Source: Capitulum mitella (Eukaryota; Arthropoda; Thecostraca; Pollicipedomorpha; Pollicipedidae). Taken from it: a DNA stretch of 64,000 bases. Below are positions 36,428 to 49,258 of the stretch, in pieces. Made by a program: the position numbers and the translations under genes. The DNA is taken from contig CP099851.1 of the NCBI GenBank assembly GCA_030062745.1, forward strand, positions 3,841,161-3,905,160, read 5' to 3'. The notes under the pieces are model-generated. The model was given only the letters and a program-made list of their open reading frames with translations. It did not search any database and was not told the DNA's origin. How positions within the stretch are numbered: the first letter of the stretch is position 1; every line of letters starts with the position of its first letter.

Positions 36428-36926
36428 GCACGAATCTGAGCCGGTAGTGCTAAAGCGTCATAATCGGGGAGAGAATAACCCGGCCATATATGTTTTCAGG
36501 TAACTCATTTGAACCGACGTTGCATTTCAGATGCTGGGAGTGAAAACTATGTAAGCCTTCGTGATGATCCATGATGATTTTCCTGACTGCATGAGCTGCA
36601 CCTCGATGATTCACGACGAAACGTTATCATGACTGTTTATCCATGGCATACCATTCAGCCCGTTTGGCAGCATATGACAGCAGCAAACGGTCGCTCCGAG
36701 CTTCCAGAACGACCAGACATGCTGGTCAACCATTGCCCGTTCCGTAAGAAGCTGGTTGCGGAAGTTATCATGAACAACGTATTCGTGTACTCGACGTTTT
36801 GAACGCCGGACCACCTCCGGGAGTGAGCGTTGAATACGGGTGTTCCTGTTCCCTGTCTGCCTGCTCCTCGACCGCTCAGCAGTGCGTCCTGCTGACGGCG
36901 TGTCTCCTGCGCAGGCGGCCAGCACG

Positions 36927-37023
36927 ATGACGGGACCGGGCGAGTCCGGCGACGTTCTTCTGAGGCAGATCGGCGAGGTCGGACGGTGGCAGCTCATCAG
37001 CTTCTTCGTGCTCTCACTCTACT
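36927..37023 (+). CDS. SLC22-like coding exon 1
   Basis: The ATG at 36927 encodes MTGPGESGDVLLRQIGEVGR and then the start of helix 1. Preceded by acceptor-like ctcctgcgcag, so this exon starts at about 36915 and a 5' UTR exon probably lies upstream. Donor T|gtgagc, phase 1. Confidence 0.85.
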
Positions 37024-40000
37024 GTGAGCCTCAGCGTCTCGGCCGGGCGCCCACAAAACCCCGACCGGTTTCGTGCTTTGTTGCGGAGTTAAGCCTGTCC
37101 GATGCTTAGTCGTTCCCATGCCATCTCCACTGTAAAGCTGCTGGCGGACTCGGGGGGTGGTCGGGGGTATGAGTCATGTTTTGTTAGAAACAGTCGTCAT
37201 GATGTCGTTTGGCACCCCTTTTTGGGCGAAAATGTAATTTTTTACGTTTAAGCACTTTTGTTAAAAATACAAGCCAGTTTAAAAAAAAGACACAAAATGG
37301 CCGAAATCCGACGACAAATCGATGTTTGGGAGTAGATAACGTTAAGCAGAGGTTTGCCATCTCCCCACGGCATATGAGCTGAATCCGTCCTTGCGTATAG
37401 CTAATCGTGACACAGTGACTTGGATTTCCTTTGTCTTGAGACTTTCCACAGAGATGTTTGCAGCGTACAAAATAAGTCAAATGGTTCCTTCACTTTTAAT
37501 TCTGTAACCATTAAGTGCATAACAGGGCTAAGAAAAACATATGACAACCAGGTGGCCGTTGTGTGTCAGCTCATCAAGTGCCAACAAGTGCCTGTCACCC
37601 AACTGAAACATTCATTGGAAGAGAGGATTCCTTCTAGCATATGTCAAGCGATCCTTCATGCATGAACTGACGTCATCTGAACCCCTCTGAACCATGACAC
37701 CAAACAACACGTGGTCTGTCCCAAACCATGCCTTTCCGGAGGCCGAAACCGTAGCGGCGTTGACGGCGAGGTCATCGTGCCCACAGGTCTTCCAGCAGCC
37801 TGGCAAACCATGGTGGTGGTGTTTCACGTGCCCCCTGATGTCGACTTTTGGTGTAAGCCGCCAGCTGCCTTTGCAAACTGGACGGACGGCCAGTGGAGAC
37901 GGTACAGCACGCCATTCAATGTGGACAAGGTCAGTTTACCTACAGCAACGGACAGGGGCGCGGGAACTCCCCTGCAGTTCGGGGGGGCAAGGCGTATTTT
38001 GGATCCATTCTTTGTCGACGCCCATTCTTAAAACGTTCGGGGGAAGCTGCCCCTGCCCTTTCTGCGTACTTGGTTACGGAGTAGCTGAACCACAAAAAAG
38101 TGTAGTCCACGGGCATTGCTCCAGGAATTGACCATAATGCCTTCAAAAGACAAATGAATCACTATTCTCGTGGGAACCTTAGTCCGTCAGATCCGTTTCA
38201 CACTTGTGTCAAACGGATCTGACGAATGAAACCATCTTTTTTCATTTTTGACCTTTCTCTGACTTTGTGCAATGAACTCAGTGCGACAAAACTGTTTTTT
38301 TAGGTTGGCCCGATTATTTATCTTTACAGTCACGATGTTTCAATGTTCATCTAAAAACACCCTTTTTATTTTATTCCATTCTTTATTTTTGATAATCCCC
38401 TACCCGTTAATGGATAGGCAGGGGTGCCCTTCCATGCCTGTGCGACCCAATTACTTCACTACTTCAAGAATTTCTACACTACTTTCTACACTATTTCAAG
38501 AATCACTTCTGATCGCACCACTCCCCGCTATTCTTTTTTTCTAAATCCACTCCCGCCATCGGTGACAGTGATGGGCATCGCGAAATTCATGACAGCCATT
38601 TTTCTTCTATGTTGAACAGTGTCAAAAAGGTCTGCGGCGCCTCCCAAAACTTTGGCTTAGCTTCGACAGGACCGGACAAAATAAGAGTGAACATTTTGAC
38701 CTTATAGGACGTGAACAAAATTGAGAGGAAAGTATCAGAGCTGCGCCGAAAAACGCGGAGATGGCAAAAAACAAAATAATAATAAAAACTTGGAAAACGG
38801 AGGGAGAGCTCCCGGATCCCTTCACATATCTAAGCTTAGTACAGTCAAGTGCAGTGGAATTTGTAAACTAAAGTACTCGGCCTGTGATGAGGCAGTATGT
38901 ACAGTGTGATGCTAGAAAGGTGCTGAAAATTTTAATTTGGGCCGTCGTTTATCAGATATGTGAGAATTTTGCCCCAATGTTAATATTTGCCCCCTCCCCA
39001 GTCAATGGGGATTTACCCTAAAATTGCATTCTTGGTAGGTGCGGTGTACTTTGAAGGACAGGTTTTTGGGGGGTTGACTGTCGGGTCCTCCGTGAGGGAG
39101 GTGTGTGGTGTGCGGCAGGGACTGAAGTGCATCTGACCCGGTGCCGTGAGCAGAGCATTCTCGGTTCGAGTTGAGACTCGGTGGTCTGCAACCTTTACTA
39201 GGGTAGCCGAGATCTAGGGGTGAGGGAGAGACCTTTTCGGGGAGGGGACAAACCCCCAAGCATTTAATATGTATTCTTTATCATATGCAATATATTATTT
39301 AATATAAATTTGTAGTATATAAAACATAAATATATCATATGTATATAATATAACAAAATACGTATTCATGTCCGTATTTTGTTCAAGTATTTTCTTTGTA
39401 GGGTTCATGGGTAACCTGGCACCGTCCTTGTTCGTTCCAATGGCAAACAGAAGTAAGGGTGTTTCGGTCCGGTGCGATCCCAGGCGACCGGCTCCGTCGG
39501 GCGGAGTCCGTTGCCCAAATCCGATCCCGGCGAGCTACACCCGACACCGTACTGGCTGCCTGGCATTCCTTGAAGAGGCATCCCCATGGCCGGGTCACGG
39601 CCAGGGGACGTCTGATCTGATAGACTCACGAGGTGGAGTCGATCAGACTACCTTGTGATGTTCTTCAGTCTCTTGATAAAAAAAGAAATGTATATTAGAG
39701 GAAAATTACGCAGCAGGCTTCCGCCACCAGACGATTATTTCAGCATTTTCATGCCCGGCATTAACGTTTTGGAAGGATTTGCTACCCTTTTCTGTTGTTT
39801 GTTTCTGTTGGTTCTACGAATCTTTTTCAGAGGTATTGTTATTCAGGGTTAAAGAATAATTGTGAAATATTATTGGAAGAACCAAAGATCGCCGATCATA
39901 TAACTCCAAACACAGGAAAATTAAACAAGAATGCGTTTCCAGACGGAATCTTCAATGACCATGCAAAGCTATAGTACAACGCATGCTTTGCAGTTTCCAA

Positions 40001-41555
40001 AACCAGGTACGTGTCTTGCAATGACTGCTGCTGGCGCAAGCTCATACAGTTTGTTCTCACGTGTGGCGTAGACAGGTGGCGGGGTTCTCACACAGCATTC
40101 CTGTGTCCACTCACAGGAGCAGTGGGACACGTGTAAGGTATACAAACTGGACTACAGCGTCGCTCCGGAGGACCCCGACTCTCCTGAGCGGCTCTCCAAC
40201 GCCACCAAGCCGTGTCCGCACCAGAAGATGATCCCCAGCCGGTGGCGTTTCAACCACTCCTTCTATCATTGGACCATCCGAGAGCATGTCAGTCATATCA
40301 CGCCACGCGCGCATGCGTTTAGAGAATTCGAAATTTTCAGACAATAAAAAATATAAAAAAAACTTTACAGGTTCGCGTTGAGGATGCATAATAAGAGGAA
40401 CAGTTTGCAAAAAGAAATACGAATCGTCAAGGTTTCGCTTAAACGTTTTGAGTAGATATCCGAGCGATAGATGAAGTAGTTTAGGGCATAATTATTGTGC
40501 TATACCTTTGCTCCGCGAAGCTCACGTTGAAATTGTCCACATTTTGCGACATCAGTGACCATATCTGCTCGGTACAAAGTGACGTACACCGATGCGCAAA
40601 AGTCACGAATATCTTTCCTGTATTTACTCGGAACGCTCCGAAGATACTGGCTGATTCTAAAACCTATAGTAATGTGCGTAACTGTTGCGTGCTATTTGTC
40701 TGATCGGTCCAGTTCGGCCTGGTCTGTGAATACGAGTACCTGATTGGGGCTGTGAAGGCGTCCTACATGGTGGGGACCATCGTCGGCGTTTTCTTCAGCG
40801 GCATGATCTCTGACAGGTTAGTGCACATCTAAAAAGAAAACAAAAGAGAGTCTGACAAAACCATTCCGTCTTCAGATGGAGGCTTTGGCGATTCTTGCCT
40901 CTTTGTAGTTTTTTTTTAACATTTTGCGTTATTTGTGGACGGTTGGCAGACTCAGGTACATCATCTTTGCCTCCCATTTTTGCAAGTTTATATCAGTTTC
41001 CTACTTTAACCCAGGGACGTAACTGGGGGGGAAGACTTTGCGGGCCATGCCCGTCCCCCCCGAGCCAAGCGGTGTACGCTAGATATATGGTGATTTCGCA
41101 AGAATACGTAATAGTGATCATATATATGTTGCTAAAACAAACATTATATGATATTATATGCGTTATGTATGATGTCAGTTACATAAAGCTGGTGTTTTTC
41201 TTCCAATAATTTTCGCTATATGCCAGCGGCATATGACAAAGTTCGACATTTGCCCCCCCCAAAAAAAAATCCTGGCTACGTACCTGCTGTAACTGTATTC
41301 CCGGAACTGGGATAAGGATTCCGCAACCCCTCTCCGACTTTTTACTTGCCATTTCTTAAGTTTTAAGGTAGCGTTATTAAAACTAATCACTTTTCCTATC
41401 TGTTTTTTCGGTATGTTATGCCGAGCTTTTATCACTGTATTTTTCTGGCACCATGTCGGGTTTTTGGGAGGCATGTCAGCCCATTTTTGGTTCCGTTGAG
41501 CGTAAAAGAAATATGACCACAAAAGTAGTGCTTTTAAGACAAAACTTAAAACTTT

Positions 41556-41602
<47 letters not shown>

Positions 41603-43430
41603 AACAGTCAGAAATGTTTTTTGTTGACCGAGACTGTTTCACAAAGTCACGTCAAGGGCAGATCCCAAAATGTGGCTTTATACAAATATTTCTGTGATGA
41701 TCTTTTAAACTAAAAAGGCAGAACACATATGACTGAGAACAGTACTTTCCACTTATGTTCCGAATTTCATAGTCAATATCAGGTCGAGTCACGGACCTAT
41801 GATCTATGATCTTTGCACGTGTACTCTATGTTGCGACGGTCATAAACAGAACTTTTAGAAATACAAGTAATTCATATGAGTGGAATCGTTTTGAAACACT
41901 ATGCAATTAGCCCAAGGCCATTCCATGTGACCTTGAGATAGTTTGAGACCATTGAGACCTAATGTCGAAAGCTGACCTCATAAAAATGCATCATGACAGT
42001 TCCCTTTCTCATTCTCCTTACGTTGCCCTTATCATTGTTAAACGAATAATCCAACACGATTTTTACTTCTGCATTGCAAAATGACTATCAAACGCCAAAA
42101 TTGATTTTAACTTTCATGAAAATTCAGTTATAAAAAAGTGTTCTCGCTTGTTAAGTTCTATGAACCCCTATGAATTTTCGCAAAACACCAGACAAGTGGG
42201 CCAAAGGGAAAGTCCCATCGATGAGCTGTCGATTTATGTCACTTGCATCAAAATCGTTGTTCAAACGTCGGAGTTAAAAGCCAAAAATTACCCCTTTCTT
42301 GCTTTTTGCACCGTTCCCATATCCACCACAACACCTCTTATAATTCTCTTTTATAAAAATGCAATTTACGTCATGGCAAATCGATTGACGTTTTTTGCAA
42401 TGAAATGGGGCGGCTAGTCCTCGAGATCTCGTGGGGAGAACAAATGCCCCCCCCCCCCCTTACGTGACTGCATTGTAGCGTTATAGCCACGGGAGAACAG
42501 TTAAGCTTCGAGTTTTCTTGTCATGCATTTCTTTCTGTTTCTAACCCTCGGCACGCTTGGACTCGATAGTTCTTATTTGCTCTGATTCAAGCTGAATAGT
42601 TCCTATTATCCGGCTTCGCGTAGGTTCGGTTTCGGTGTATTTTTCTCTTTGTTTGTTGCCGACTTCCTCTCTAGCTTTGGCCATCGTCTGAGCCCCTGTA
42701 TGCTGATGCTGGCTGTGGGCGGGTTCGAGTTCAGTGTTTGTCTGTGACTGCTGACAGGTTTGGCCGACGGCCGACAATCCTCGTGCTGCTGTCAGTGATG
42801 CTCGTCTCCTCCGTGGCCGTCTCGTTTTCGAACAGCGTCATGCTGTACATCGTGCTGCGCTTCATTCTGGCCTTGACCGTCATCGCCATGTATAACACCA
42901 ACTTCGTCTTCTGTAAGTGGTCTGTCGTCCACCAACGACGTCAAAGAGAACTCACGGCAGCAGCAAGGGAATATATCTGCAAGAGGCCTTTGTTTGTTCG
43001 CTTTTTTGTTTTCGTTTTGAGAATGTTCAGCACGTTACTTATCGCTTTGCGATGAGCCGCCCTATCGCGATGCAGTTAGTGTCGTCACTTCGTCATCTAA
43101 TCCAAAAAAAGTCACCCACGTTCTGGTAGCCATCAGCGACAGCGGCACCACCACATTTGAACATTCCACAGTCCCAGCTCCCCGTACGTCTGTGGATACA
43201 GAGGCGTACCGGCAGTTCCGATGGTGTGGTCCGCAGGTATGGAGATGGTGGGAGCCAGGTGGCGCGCGATCCTCGGGCTGCTGTTCCCGCTGCCGTTCGC
43301 CGTCGGCCTCATCAGTCTGACGGGCATTGCCTACATGCTCACCAACTGGCGGCATTTGCAGCTGGCCGTGAGCGTGCCGCTGGTGCTCTTCTTCCTCTAC
43401 TATTGGTCAGTCCGTACTAACCCTCCCACC

Positions 43431-43484
<54 letters not shown>

Positions 43485-46400
43485 TCGTGGCAAGGGTGTT
43501 TCGCAAAGGCCGGGTATTTCTGCAACCGGTTTAGCATTTGCTCTTCAAGCTACGTCATACGTCGAATAATCGAGGTAGAACATGTTGAGACACAGTGCGA
43601 AGAGCTTTATCCCCAACAAGCTTAGCACAACCATATTCCTGATTTCGTCACCATATAGTCTACATGCCTGGTAATGGTTCACCTTACACGCTATGGTAAG
43701 TGGCCGAGCAAAACCATTGTAAGCCGACAACAGTCAACATCAATTACGCAGTTCCGGTTCTGCGCACTTGTGTAAGTCGGTTTCGGCGGCCGGTATTAAA
43801 ACCAGCTGCCACTTGTGGTCCGGACTGGGGGCCGGACTGAGTTTCTGCTTGATTACGTCCGGCGAACGACGTTATTAACGTAACAAAAAAATCCGGGTAA
43901 ATAAAAATCGACGCAACCGCAGCATGACATTGCTGTGGTGATCAGGGTCATGGAACGGGGATTAAACAGAATCCTGTCGCATTTGTCTCGCTGAAACGTA
44001 TGGCGTGATGAATCAACATGATGGATTTTACGCCATAAAATCTTAGTCGGAAAAGCGACGGCTTACGCGACGGCGCAAGAGCTGTTGAGTTCCAAGAAGG
44101 TGATGTGACTTCACCACACCGTCCTTCCTCAGTTGATGTCTGCCCGCGTCCTTGCAATTTTTTGGGGGAAAGAAAAGTAGGTTCTCCCATCCTGACGCCT
44201 TGTTTGAAGCCCCTTTGTTGTTGTTATTACTAAACCGGCTTTGGAAAATTTATAGGGTTTACGGACGACGATTGATATATGGAAATAACGTCCAGAATGG
44301 AATCATGCGTGCTGTGTTGCTGAGTGCCGAGCTCGTGTTGTGTAACTGGTAACGGGTTGCTGATGTTCTTTTTTGCGGATGATGATGATATTTGGTCGAA
44401 TACCAAGCGGCAGTTTTATCAAAGACAATTATTCAGATTGAGTGGCAGCAGATGGAACCTGATGATTATTACGATGATTCATACATGATGACAAAAATGT
44501 CTGGCTATTGTTTAGGTCAACATTCTAGTCACCTCGATGGCTACCCACTGATTTTGGCCATGCTTTGCTGATAACGGTCAACACTGATAACTGGCGAACA
44601 CATCAGGGTAAAGTGATGACGGTAATGGTAAATGTTAAATGGTGAAAATGACAATTTCCCCCTCCGTTCACCATTTTGATTAATAGATCAGTGGTGGTGA
44701 CTCGTTGATCGCGATAGTCCTTGTGTTTGGTCTATGCAAGATAGCATTAGGTACGTCAGTAACATGGTGGTGATTTGGTTATAGGCTTTGCGGCTCGCCA
44801 GCTTTTCATGGCAGTAGGGCAATCATACGGTGATGATAGTGATTATTTGCTCGCGGTAGTGTTTTTAGTTAATGCAGGACATAAGGGTACTCTCTGAAGG
44901 TTTCTCTTCTAGTAATGGTTTTCGGTCTTAACCCGCTTTTCAGGGAGGTCGCTGGATCTTGATCCTGGACAGGGTGATGATGATGACGGTAGTGACGGAT
45001 TTCTGTCTAACGAGCACCTCACTGTTTTCGGAAATGTAAAAGAGTCTCTCTACTAATAATGATGGCATTGATGTTTTAAAATATTGGGTACGGGGCAGTA
45101 TTGAATTCTCTGTCCTGGTGATAATGATGATGATGATGCTAATAGCAATGGTTTGCATTTGCTCTGCTTTGTGCGGAAGTTTGTATGCAAGTACTTTGCT
45201 TTGTATTTGCGGAAGCATCAGAGTTTCTCCCCTGATCATGACGATGATGATAAAAACGATAGTAATGGTTTGCGTCTGTGTCGCCGTTCATGGTTGTACC
45301 AGAGTCTCACCTCTGATGATGATGATGATGACGGCTATGACGACGATGATGGTCGGGATGATGATGATAGTGATGGCTGTGATGCTGATGACGGTGGTGG
45401 TGGTGGTGATGATGACGGTAGTGATGGCGTGTGTGCCGCCTTTCAGGGCTGTATCAGAGTCGCCGCGGTGGCTGCTCGCCGCCGGCAAAGTGGACAGAGC
45501 CGAGGGCATCATCGAGTCTGTGGCTGAGATCAACGACAGGAGATTACGACCACACAGTGCAGCTGGTGCCCCAGGTCAGGCAAGGTCCGGAGTCCGGCAG
45601 CGAAGACTCGTTTCGAAATTCTTCAGTAAATGACGTGCGCCTCTCGCAACGACGGACAGAACAACATAGCTGGAGATTATGCGCCGTACCGGTTGTAATC
45701 GTCATTGCTGGAGCGAATCCTTTGTTTTTCATTTATCTTTTCCGCCCCTTCGGTTTTTTCGGTCTGTTCTGTACTGTGTCGTTGGCCTTTGATGTCTGCT
45801 AACAAACACATACCAATGAAACCCAAAGCCACGTCTATGTGATAAGCTTATTATTACGCATTGCAACGAAACAGCAGCAAGTTCCTTCAGTCTACAATTT
45901 GCCGTTGCCTGCGCCAAACGCCGCGCCGCTAAAATCAAAGAGAAGTTGCAATAAAAGACGGTAAATGTAAAAAAAACAAAGGCTTGAGTTATGTGTCAAG
46001 CTCGTCGTCCTGGTTCTCCCCTTCACGCACTCTTTCCCAGCACGAAGAGCGCACGCACGTGCACGTGAAGGAGTTGCTGCGTCACCACGAGTTGCGCCGG
46101 ACCACGCTGCGCGTGTGGCTCGTCTGGCTGGCCAACGGGCTGGCCTACCACGGCCTGCTGTTCAACTCCGTGGACGTCAGCGGCGGCGTGTTCCTGCACA
46201 CGCTGCTGGGCGGCTGTGTGGAGGTGGCCGCCTGCCTGGCCAGTGTCCTGGCCTGTCTGAAGCTGGGCCGGCGGATCGCCATCATCGCGGCCATGGAGCT
46301 GACCGGGGTCTTCCTGCTGATCACGACCGCCTTCAGCAGAGGTCAGAGGCTGGTCACGGCCGCCCTCAGCAGAGGTCAGAGGCTGGTCACGGTCGCCCTC

Positions 46401-49203
46401 AGCAGAGGTCAGAGGCTGGTCACGGTCACCCTCAGCAGAGGTCAGAGGCTGGTCACGGTCGCCCTCAGCAGAGGTGAGAGGCTGGTCACGGTCACCCTCA
46501 GCAGAGGTCAGAGGCTGGTCACGGTCACCCTCAGCAGAGGTCAGAGGCTGGTCACGGTCACCCTCAGCAGAGGTCAGAGGCTGGTCACGGTCACCCTCAC
46601 CAGAGGCCAGAGGCTGGCCAGAGTCACCCTCAGCAGAGGTCAGAGGCATGGGTGTTTCCAAGAGAGGAGATAAACGGTAAATAAACAGGCCATAAGAGCG
46701 TCCATACGGTTGTAGAGCTGTCCTCACTCGGGAAAACTATCTGAACTGAATGTTTCTCTTTTTGACCGCGGCGTTGTCCACATTCAGAGGGGCTACGTGT
46801 CAGACCTGCGCCAGCTCCCAGCTTCAACGTCGCCTGCTCCAGATAGTCATCTTGAGATGGGTGAAGATAGGTGTGTGATAGCATTTTTAAACTAAATCCA
46901 AAATGCTGAAAATGTCTTATGTTATTTCTTTGAGGTATAGCTAGGTAGATTTGCATGTGAAAGTATGACCATCCATTTCTTAAAATGGAAAAAGAAACAT
47001 GTTTTCCCTAACCGTGAGCATGTTGGCGTCCCGGTTGTCTTTTTTCTCATCCACCCCCCACCCCCAGTCCCTCCTTGGTCTGCGTCTGCGCCGGCCTACA
47101 CTGATGTCCAACGATCAGCAACGCCGGTTCGCCATCAGGCGTCGAGGACTTTCAAGGAAATCGTCACGTTGGGGTTTGCTGTTTTTTTTGTGATCGGATT
47201 GTGCGTTTCTTCGAAATCTGTGGTGCAGCCCGTGCAACATACGCGCAGAGCTCGTGTGTTGGAGTGCCTGCAGTCAGGATGAATACCAGTGGCCTCTTGT
47301 TGAGCCGTCTAAACCGGGTAATGGCTTAGTTTCTGCTGTCAGCCAAGGCCTGTGGCATGCTGAAAACGTTCAGACACACGCGGCTGGGCAGCGAATTACT
47401 AACCATTTTTAGTGCAATACGTGCTATGAGGCTTGATTAATTTAGACGACCTATACCTTTGACTCTTTGGGCTTTACGTAAACCGCAACCATCTTATTTT
47501 TAAGTTATGCATGTCAGCTTAAACGTAAGCTTCCGAGTAGCGCCGTTTCCTTTATCAACGGCCCATTATCCCATGGTAATACCACATTGACAGCTTGGTC
47601 TTCCTCGTACAAAAAAATCCTGGGACCTGTTCTCTAGCTTCCCCCTCCCCTCGCCGGCCAGGCTGTCAGCCCGATGCCGCTATTGGTGGTCGGCCATTGT
47701 TCGGCCGCTGACGTCACACACGTCAGTGACGTCACGCCGTGTGGACGGGCTGCAGCCGGAGCCCGTCAGTCACCATCATGCGCTGCTTCAGGATTTCGGA
47801 GGGATAGGGATGGGGACAATTATGACAGCCAGCCTTGCAATCATTCGTTCAGCTGACTTTTCTGACTGGCCTTAATGCGAGAGCTGGAGGCCATCCTGTG
47901 ACGTGAACGCCGTCCTCTTTGAGTTGGGTGACGCTGTGGGCTGATGGGGACGGCTCATGGGCGGTCCTGATTTTGATGTGCTTCGGAGCTGTCGGTAACT
48001 CGGCGTTACAACCCTCCTCCACCCTCCTCAGCGGACTGCAGCAGGGACTGGCCCCTCCACGCTCCGCCGCGGACTACAGCAGGGACTGACCCCACCACCC
48101 TCCACAGGCGACTGGAGCAGGGACTGGCCCCGCCACCCTCCACAGGCGACTGGAGCAGGGACTGGCCCCACCACCCTCCACAGGCGACTGGAGCAGGGAC
48201 CGGCCCCATCACCCTCCACAGCGGACTGCAGCAGGGCCTGGACCCCTCCACCCTCCACAGCGGACTGCAGCAGGGACTGACCCCTCCACCCTCCGCCGCG
48301 GACTGCAGCAGGGACCGACCTCTGCACCCTCCGCAGGGGACTACAGCAGGGACTGGCCGCTGCTGCTGCTGACCCTGCTGGCCCGGTTTTGCGTCAGCGC
48401 CTCGTTCGGCATGGTGCACCTGTACGCGGCCGAGGTGTTCCCCACCGGCCTGCGGAACACCGGCCTCGGCTCCTCGGCGGCCTGGTCCGCGCTGGGCGGC
48501 ATTCTCGCTCCCCTGGTCGCTGGTCTGGTGAGTTCCAGCATGTTGTTCTGCCTTCTTTCACTCCGTTTTCCATCGCGTTACGGAGCAGTGCTCCTGCTGT
48601 CAGCTGGTGAAGTCGTGCTGTTCTCGCCCGTTGCCCAAGGCAGAGCAAACTGACTTACTGTTTTCGGCGAAGAATGTCTCCTGTTTGTTGTTTCACGCTA
48701 AGCAGGTTTTTGTTTGTTGGTCCAGCTGGAGGAGTGCGTCTGTCGTTTGTTGTTTCAGACTGAACAGATGAGTGTTGTTTGTTGACAGACTCATCTGTCT
48801 GTTTGCTATCGCAGAAGGGTCGGTATGTCTGTTGCGTTGTTTTAGGCTCGGCAGTACGTCTGTTGTTTGCTGTTTCAGGCTGAGTAGTTCGTCTGTAGTT
48901 TGTTATTTCAGGCGCAGCGGTACGTCTGTTGTTTGCTGTACGAGTCTGAGCAGCTCGTCTGCTGTTTGCTGTTTCAGGCTGATCAGTACGCTCACCTGCC
49001 GGCCATTGTGCTGGCCGGCTGTGTGATGGGCGCCGGGGCCCTGCTGCTCTCTCTGCCGGAGACGGAACACCTGAAGCTGCCGGACACGTTGCACGAGGCT
49101 GGCTCCCTGGGCAGGTCAGTCGCATTGGCGGTCACACTACAGGCAGGTCAGTGGAGGTATCGGACGCTCTGCGGGCAGGTCAGGCAGAGTCTGTATCTAT
49201 TTG

Positions 49204-49258
<55 letters not shown>

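Larger units (their letters stand above)
27791..36914. other. 9 kb without a supportable gene
   Basis: Includes a poly-C tract at about 27878-27889, the GATA microsatellite at 29154, a GC-richer stretch at 30840-31130 and others at 33200-34300 and 35790-36330. At 30990-31130 on the minus strand a frame contains CFLCGDNPPH ... HSACHLLDRRL, faintly like the cysteine tail of LINE reverse transcriptases, but too short to call. A TTAACCCTCGCCGG at about 34664 resembles the D left end. The GC-rich stretch 35790-36330 could hold the transporter promoter or a 5' UTR exon, but I cannot place a start site. Confidence 0.4.

Noticed and set aside
27791..36914. Search for a further gene in the GC-richer stretches at 31, 33-34 and 36 kb
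   Set aside because: No frame there shows a family motif or phase-consistent exon pair; at most promoter or UTR.
43221..43625. Frame continuing exon 6 into an ERERER stretch
   Set aside because: Reads through the donor at 43405 into the (GA)n microsatellite; the conserved protein continues at exon 7 instead.
46023..46727. A 234-codon minus-strand open frame with 11-residue repeats (SAEGDRDQPLT)
   Set aside because: It is the complement of exon 8 and the in-frame 33-bp minisatellite; the length comes from the repeat having no stops on either strand.
46325..48361. CRISPR-like arrays
   Set aside because: Direct repeats without unique spacers, in a spliced eukaryotic gene; these are minisatellites.
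48006..48419. Minus-strand repetitive frame (QSLLQSAVEGGG type)
   Set aside because: Antisense of the 38-bp acceptor minisatellite; no protein family features.
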